Shown piece after piece: positions 59,892 through 64,000 of a stretch of DNA of 64,000 bases. How positions within the stretch are numbered: the stretch's first letter is position 1; every line of letters starts with the position of its first letter. Under the pieces are notes generated by a model, which was not told where the DNA came from, did no database searches, and was given only the letters and a program-made list of their open reading frames with translations. A program made the translations under genes and the position numbers. The DNA comes from Clostridia bacterium (GTDB taxonomy: Bacteria; Bacillota; Clostridia; Christensenellales; CAG-138): NCBI GenBank assembly GCA_017541305.1, contig JAFXZJ010000036.1, positions 1 through 64,000 of the forward strand. Direction: 5' to 3'.

Positions 59892-60542
59892 TCATTCTGC
59901 GCTGTTTGTCAGCGCGTTTTCGGGATCGAACTCGACGTCCTTGAATACGGGACCGTATTTGGTCACGCAGCTTGCGGGAACGAACGCATGCAGGGTGTAC
60001 ACGCGCTCGTTATCGACAACGTATTTCACGAGCCACATCTTTTGTATCTCGCCGGAGACGCGGTATTCCGCAGTCGCCTCCATGGAGAGACAGACGTAAT
60101 GCTCGTTCTTTTCGTATTTGAAATCGTCGATCGTGTAATCCGCGTTCTGAGCGTCGACCATGCCAAGGGCGATCTTCATGTATTCGCGCGCCTGTTCCTC
60201 GGAAAAAGAGGCGATTTCGGCGTATTTCCTGGAGGGGATCATGTAATAATAGCCGTTATGCTCGTAATCCCGGAACGAATCGAAGAATTCATAGGTGAGC
60301 ACGCCTTTGTCGTCCTCCGTGTTGGCGACAAAGATGAGCTGCTCCTCGTCCTCGGAAGAGTTCACGAAGCAATCGAGATAATTGAATTTGAGGGCCGAGC
60401 CGTCGTCATACGGCACGTAGCTCACCTCGCCGTAATCGACCTGAGTGGGGCCCTCGGGCACGTACTCGTTCTCATGCCCGCAGCCCGCAAGGGCGGATAT
60501 GAGAAGCAGCGCCGTCAGCGCAAAAAGAACAAGTTTTTTCAT
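59892..60542 (-). CDS. Putative lipoprotein inside the lysine fermentation operon
   Basis: This 216-residue protein has a lipobox ALAGC (lipid Cys near residue 20) and a mixed alpha/beta outer domain (about 30-210) with VSYVPYDDGSALKFNYLDC. No known family and no transporter signature. ACGGAG six bases before the ATG supports this start over one 18 bases upstream. It is placed between kdd and kamA, behind a hairpin, and is unlikely to be an enzyme of the pathway. It could be a lysine-related sensor; this is speculation. Confidence 0.78.
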   Translation of the reverse strand: MKKLVLFALTALLLISALAGCGHENEYVPEGPTQVDYGEVSYVPYDDGSALKFNYLDCFVNSSEDEEQLIFVANTEDDKGVLTYEFFDSFRDYEHNGYYYMIPSRKYAEIASFSEEQAREYMKIALGMVDAQNADYTIDDFKYEKNEHYVCLSMEATAEYRVSGEIQKMWLVKYVVDNERVYTLHAFVPASCVTKYGPVFKDVEFDPENALTNSAE

Positions 60543-60591
60543 TAAAGACTCCGTCATTTTGGGATGTGCGGGACGCTCCCGCAATAAAACA

Positions 60592-60623
60592 TCCCCCCGC
60601 GCGCCCGATAAGCGCGCGGGGGA
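60592..60623 (-). terminator. GC-rich hairpin between kdd and the lipoprotein gene
   Basis: A 12-bp stem CCCCCGCGCGC/GCGCGCGGGGG-type with a 7-nt loop lies 12 bp after the kdd stop, followed by GATGTTTTATTG. It could lower transcription of the distal genes or protect the upstream mRNA. A smaller GCGGG/CCCGC hairpin follows at 60568-60582. Confidence 0.6.
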
Positions 60624-60634
60624 AGCATATAGGT

Positions 60635-61675
60635 TCAGCAGTACTTCTCGTCAAAGAGCTTGCGGAGCTTCTCGTTCTCACGCAGCACGTTGAGGGTGAT
60701 CTCGGCATGGTCCTTGGTGTAGCCGTTGCCGATGATCATGGTGACGTCCTTGCCGATGCCCTCTGCGCCCAGAGCGGCCTTGGTGAAGGAGGTGGCCATG
60801 GAGAAGAAGTAGACGATACCGTCGTCGCGGACGGGGAGGATCGCGCTCATCTCGCAGGACTCGACGTTGACGCAGCAGATGGAGATATCATACTCCTTGC
60901 CGTCGTTGGCCTCAAGAGCGGCCTCGAGAACGGCGATGGGCTCGGTCGCGGAAGCGACGACGACCTTGTTATAAACGCCCAGCTCCATAAGAGCGGGTAC
61001 CTGCTTGGGGTTCCTTACGACGCCGACCACGTTGCCGTTGGGGCCGACCTTCTTCATGGCCTCATAGCCGCAGAGAACGCCGGATTTGCCGTTAGCGCCG
61101 AGGATGAGGACGCTGTCGCCCTCCTTGGGCAGCTTGCGGGCCTGAGCGGGTGCGCCGGCAACGTCAAGAGCCGCAAGGGCAAGGGTCTCGGACATGTCAT
61201 CGGGCAGCTTGGCATAGATGCCGCTCTCGAAGAGCACGGCCTGGCCGACGATATCAACGCGGTCGATATCCTTATGGATGGCAAGGATCTTGTCGATCTT
61301 GAGAGGAGTGAGGGACAGGGAAACGAGGGAAGCGATCTTATCGCCGACCTTGAGGTCACGATCCTTGAGGTCCTCGCCGATATAGGCGACCTTACCGATG
61401 AACATGCCGCCGGAACCGGTTACGGGATTCTGCTGCTTGCCGCGCTCGGCAACGATGCCCATGATCATTTCGCCGATCCTCTTCTCATCGCCCTCGCAGG
61501 CTTCCTCGATCTGAGTGAAGGAAGCGGAGTCGATATTGAGGGAGATGACGTCGCAGATGATCTCGTTGGAGTAATGCTTGGTCATGTCGTTATCGATCTT
61601 CCAAGCAGCCTGGGTGAGAACGCCGTGGGGCTCGATGACCCTGTGAGTACCGTACTTGTTGCCTTTGAGTGCCAT
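60635..61675 (-). CDS. kdd: L-erythro-3,5-diaminohexanoate dehydrogenase
   Basis: This 346-residue medium-chain-like dehydrogenase has an N-terminal KYGTHRVIEPHGVLTQAAWKIDN (first residues of Kdd enzymes) and the NAD-binding VLILGANGKSGVLCGYEAM (about residues 189-207, GxNGxxG). It oxidises 3,5-diaminohexanoate to 3-keto-5-aminohexanoate with NAD+, releasing ammonia. TCCGGAGG precedes the ATG. It follows kce in the operon. Confidence 0.95.
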   Translation of the reverse strand: MALKGNKYGTHRVIEPHGVLTQAAWKIDNDMTKHYSNEIICDVISLNIDSASFTQIEEACEGDEKRIGEMIMGIVAERGKQQNPVTGSGGMFIGKVAYIGEDLKDRDLKVGDKIASLVSLSLTPLKIDKILAIHKDIDRVDIVGQAVLFESGIYAKLPDDMSETLALAALDVAGAPAQARKLPKEGDSVLILGANGKSGVLCGYEAMKKVGPNGNVVGVVRNPKQVPALMELGVYNKVVVASATEPIAVLEAALEANDGKEYDISICCVNVESCEMSAILPVRDDGIVYFFSMATSFTKAALGAEGIGKDVTMIIGNGYTKDHAEITLNVLRENEKLRKLFDEKYC

Positions 61676-61761
61676 ATTTTTATTCCTCCGGAAAATAATA
61701 TTTTTATTTGATTATCGGGTTAAGGTTTGGGATTCGAGCCCGAATGCCGGGCCCGCGGGGC

Positions 61762-62589
61762 TTACTTTAAGGGCTTGAGGGAGAGGATGCGCCTTGCTTC
61801 CTCGGGGGATGCGATCTCGCGGCCGAGCTCGCGGGAGAGACGGACGACCTTTTCGACGAGCTCGCCGTTGGACGCCGCCTTGACGCCGCGGGACAGATAG
61901 ATGTTATCCTCGAAGCCGACGCGCACGTTGCCGCCCATTACGATGGTGGGAGCGGCGAGCGTGAATGCAGCGCGGCCCACGCCGGTGGAAGTCCAAGTGG
62001 CGTCCTTGGGGATGGCGTTGACCATCCAGCAAAGGTTCTGCACGGTTGCGGGAGTGCAGCCCTTGACGCCCAGAACGAAGTTGAACTGCATGGGATCGCC
62101 GGGGACCTCGCCCTTCCTTGCCATGTCGAGAATGGTGTCGATATGGCCCATCTCAAAGCATTCGTACTCGGGCTTGATGCCGTTCTCGATCATGCGCTTG
62201 CCGAACACGCGCATATTGGGCATGGTGTTGTCGAATATCTCGTCGCCGAAATTGCAGGTGCCGCAGTCAAGGGTGGCCATTTCGGGGAAGAGCTCGGTGG
62301 GCTGGAGCCTCTCCTCGGGGCTCATGCCGGTGGCGCCGCCGGTGGAGGGGATCATTATGACGTCGGGCAGCTCGCTCCTTATGGCGTCCATCACCACGCG
62401 GAAGCGCTCGCGGTCCTGAGTGGGGGTGCCGTCGTCATGGCGTACGTGCACGTGGATGATAGCGGCGCCCGCGTTATAGGCGGAGCGGGCTTCATTGACC
62501 ATTTCCTCAACGGTGTAGGGAACGGCGGGGTTGTGCGCCTTGGTGACCTCGGCGCCGCAGATGGCGGCGGTGATTATCAGTTTTTCCAT
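61762..62589 (-). CDS. kce: 3-keto-5-aminohexanoate cleavage enzyme
   Basis: This 275-residue BKACE-family protein has the zinc ligands His46 and His48 (AAIIHVHVRHDDG) and Glu14 (CGAEVTK), as in the characterised Kce. It condenses 3-keto-5-aminohexanoate with acetyl-CoA to give acetoacetate and 3-aminobutyryl-CoA. The ATG follows GGAGGGATATA. It sits between kal and kdd. Confidence 0.96.
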   Translation of the reverse strand: MEKLIITAAICGAEVTKAHNPAVPYTVEEMVNEARSAYNAGAAIIHVHVRHDDGTPTQDRERFRVVMDAIRSELPDVIMIPSTGGATGMSPEERLQPTELFPEMATLDCGTCNFGDEIFDNTMPNMRVFGKRMIENGIKPEYECFEMGHIDTILDMARKGEVPGDPMQFNFVLGVKGCTPATVQNLCWMVNAIPKDATWTSTGVGRAAFTLAAPTIVMGGNVRVGFEDNIYLSRGVKAASNGELVEKVVRLSRELGREIASPEEARRILSLKPLK

Positions 62590-62610
62590 TATATCCCTCC
62601 GTTTTTAAGA

Positions 62611-63018
62611 TCAAAGGTTATCGTAATTGCCGCGCTTCTTATCCTTGGGCACGACGCAGGTGCCGGAGGCACGGCAGACGACGATGGGCTCTGCCAGCAC
62701 GTCGCACGCGGAATCGTTGATGTCGGGACGGGGCATTATGACCTTGCGGGCCTCGAACACCATCTTGCGGGAGGTGTTGCCGATATGGGTGATCTCGCCG
62801 TAGGCTTCGATATAGTCGCCCGCGAATACGGGAGCGATGAACTCGACCATGTCATAGGCCTTGAAGAGGCCTTCGTCGCCGTCAAGCTTTATGAGAAGCT
62901 CGGTCGCAACGTCGCCGAAAAGGGCAAGCATATGGGCGCCGTCGACAAGGTTGCCGCCGTAATGCGCATCCTGCGCGCTCATGCGGAGACGAATGGTGGA
63001 TGTGATTTTGTTTTCCAT
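62611..63018 (-). CDS. kal: 3-aminobutyryl-CoA ammonia-lyase
   Basis: This 135-residue hotdog-fold protein matches Kal in size and core ([30 protein letters not shown] region; in parts [25 protein letters not shown]). It removes ammonia from 3-aminobutyryl-CoA to make crotonyl-CoA, which feeds butyrate formation. It is first gene of the operon, with GGAGG eight bases before the ATG, behind the lysine riboswitch. Confidence 0.95.
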   Translation of the reverse strand: MENKITSTIRLRMSAQDAHYGGNLVDGAHMLALFGDVATELLIKLDGDEGLFKAYDMVEFIAPVFAGDYIEAYGEITHIGNTSRKMVFEARKVIMPRPDINDSACDVLAEPIVVCRASGTCVVPKDKKRGNYDNL

Positions 63019-63075
63019 AAAGAATACCTCCGTGTGAAAATGATGTTTTTATTGAAGATAATGCGCTGTGCTTAT

Positions 63076-63286
63076 AAAAAAGGGCGCTGTCATTGACGGC
63101 TCGTTCGAGCCGCTTTGATAGCGCTCCATTGACAAGCAATGACAGTCGCACGGCGCTTGGCCGTACGCCCAGATGCGCTGTATAGCGGGATCAAACGCAC
63201 CTTCGGCAAAGACCCTATTCGCGAACCGTTTGGGCTCCGCTGCCCTTCACGGCGCACTACCCGAGCCTCTGCGCCTCTACCTTTCC
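63076..63286 (-). ncRNA. Lysine riboswitch with terminator in front of the lysine fermentation operon
   Basis: Minus strand: GGTAGAGGCGC at the 5' side, TTTGCCGAAGGTGC, GCGCATCTGGGCG, and CGACTGTCATTGCTTGTCAATGGAGC (parts: ACTGTCATTG, CAATGGAGC) at the 3' side match the lysine riboswitch core. P1 pairs GGTAG (63281-63277) with CTATC (63121-63117). The same GGAGCGCTATC strand (63127-63117) pairs with GACAGCGCCC (63091-63082) around a CGGCTCG/CGAGCCG hairpin, followed by TTTTTT: an intrinsic terminator. So lysine-bound P1 should block the terminator, an ON switch. Confidence 0.92.
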
Positions 63287-63315
63287 ATTATATAGTAGAA
63301 ACCGGCCATTGTCAA
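63287..63315 (-). promoter_or_regulatory. Promoter of the lysine riboswitch transcript
   Basis: TTGACA (63315-63310), 17 bp, TATAAT (63292-63287), ending right at the aptamer start. Confidence 0.88.
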
Positions 63316-63374
63316 GTTTAAATTGGGCCTTTGAGCAAAAAAGAGAAGTTGACCGGCACACTTATACGAGCTTC

Positions 63375-63403
63375 TTGTTTTTTCCCGATCGTTCTGATAT
63401 AAT
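63375..63403 (+). promoter_or_regulatory. Promoter of the membrane-protein gene at 63431
   Basis: TTGTTT, 17 bp, TATAAT (63398-63403), 28 bp before the ATG. It is divergent from the lysine operon. Confidence 0.65.
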
Positions 63404-63430
63404 CGTCATATATCAAAGGAGGACGCGCCG

Positions 63431-64000
63431 ATGGAAAACAAAGAGCGAAGAAAACGGTTCGACCTGAAAAAAGCGGCGAAGAAAGCCGGGCACGCCGCCG
63501 CCGGCGCGGGGCTTGCGGTGTCGATGTTTTTAGGCAGCCTCTTCTCCTCCCCCGCCGAGATAATCGAGCCCGAGGAGGCAGCCTCTTCGAGCCCGCCCAC
63601 GGTGGTGCAGATCGCTCCCCCGCCCGATACCTCGGCGGACTTCTGCCTTGATTCCGAGCTGCCCGAGGAGGAGACAAAGCGCACCTGGAAGGACCGCGTG
63701 AAGGCGTATCTTCTGCGTCTGCCCGTGCCCGTGCGAATACTCTTTCTGCTGCCCATGTGGGCGGTGGGCTTTGCGATACTGTGGGTGTTCTCTGCGCTCG
63801 GCTCGCTTATGGGCGTGCCGATAGTGGGCGGAATAATCAGATTCATAATAGGCGCGCTCGTGGTGTTCGGCCTGATAGTGCTGGGCGAAAAGCTCATGTT
63901 TCCCGACGTGCCGCTTAAAAAGCTGGTGTCCGGCAAAAACGTGATACCGCTTGCCGCGGCCTGCGGCGTGATCGCGCTCGCGGGCGCGCTGGGCGGGGAG
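63431..64000 (+). CDS. Membrane protein of unknown function (C-terminus cut by window edge)
   Basis: The frame is open from the ATG at 63431 (AGGAGG eight bases upstream) to the edge, 190 codons. A basic N-terminus is followed by a hydrophobic stretch near residue 30, a Pro/Glu/Ser-rich linker (about 40-85), and at least three transmembrane segments from about residue 100 on (VRILFLLPMWAVGFAIL, FIIGALVVFGLIVLG, VIPLAAACGVIALAGA). No family is recognised. Confidence 0.75.
   Translation, partial: MENKERRKRFDLKKAAKKAGHAAAGAGLAVSMFLGSLFSSPAEIIEPEEAASSSPPTVVQIAPPPDTSADFCLDSELPEEETKRTWKDRVKAYLLRLPVPVRILFLLPMWAVGFAILWVFSALGSLMGVPIVGGIIRFIIGALVVFGLIVLGEKLMFPDVPLKKLVSGKNVIPLAAACGVIALAGALGGE

Noticed and set aside
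63019..63286. Short open frames on both strands between kal and 63431
   Set aside because: The region is occupied by a lysine riboswitch, its terminator and a promoter.
1..64000. tRNA, rRNA, integrase, transposase and phage genes
   Set aside because: No T-loop or anticodon-arm pattern, rRNA segment or recombinase motif was recognised by eye; a tRNA search was not run.

Overview
The window looks like a chromosomal segment of an anaerobic, spore-forming clostridium (Bacillota), probably from a gut- or rumen-like habitat. The evidence is a sporulation sigma factor (sigma-G type) and a BofA-like protein, rubrerythrin, rubredoxin and thioredoxin for oxidative stress, a complete lysine fermentation gene set, ECF vitamin transporters, and five secreted proteins ending in type I dockerins. 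Codon third positions are mostly G/C, except in a few AT-richer patches (about 5.3-6.5, 12.3-15.5 and 41.4-43.6 kb). Layout: (1) 0-12 kb, minus strand: secreted proteins, namely a GLUG-repeat protein with an embedded NlpC/P60-like domain (cut by the window edge), two BspA-type leucine-rich-repeat/dockerin proteins, and an esterase-GtrA-CotH kinase/dockerin operon. (2) 12-16.5 kb, minus: an ECF sigma factor, its probable membrane anti-sigma factor and small secreted proteins, with a similar promoter before both transcription units and a folded leader RNA before the second. (3) 16.5-22 kb, minus: a thioredoxin-rubrerythrin-rubredoxin operon preceded by a Crp/Fnr regulator and a class II-type operator, then a TlpA-like lipoprotein, a TPM-domain protein and a zinc-ribbon membrane protein. 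(4) 22-25.3 kb, minus: an ECF transporter (T, fused double ATPase, S). (5) 25.5-30.7 kb: flavodoxin and ferredoxin-type DUF362 protein, a palindromic intergenic repeat, a small DUF2441-like gene, and a FolT-FolC fusion under a tetrahydrofolate riboswitch. (6) 30.7-36.4 kb, plus: a SAM by-product recycling operon (AhcY-like, MtnA, purine nucleoside phosphorylase, MTA/SAH deaminase) with a lipoprotein and a BofA-like gene inside it. (7) 36.5-44 kb: a small stress-like protein, sigG, a subtilase/dockerin, and an LRR/dockerin gene divergent from an ArsR-type regulator. (8) 44-54 kb: metallopeptidase, TPR-NucS nuclease, methyltransferase, HerA-like ATPase, NERD protein, MATE pump, PAS protein, HtpG. 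(9) 54-56 kb: YolD plus a Y-family DNA polymerase. (10) 56-63.3 kb, minus: kal-kce-kdd-lipoprotein-kamA-kamD-kamE under a lysine riboswitch. (11) From 63.4 kb: the start of a membrane protein. The strongest regulatory observations are these. A lysine riboswitch precedes the lysine fermentation operon, and its P1 strand is also the 5' arm of the terminator, which predicts an ON switch. A THF riboswitch controls a gene that fuses folate import to folate polyglutamylation. A Crp/Fnr-type palindrome is centred near -41.5 of the thioredoxin-rubrerythrin promoter. A 19-nt motif is shared by three unrelated 5' leaders (thioredoxin, TPM protein and a small YtxH-like protein). In the SAM-recycling operon the phosphorylase carries the residues of 6-oxopurine enzymes, which fits the adjacent deaminase and suggests a route through inosine-type nucleosides. 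No tRNA, rRNA, CRISPR array, transposase or phage gene was seen.
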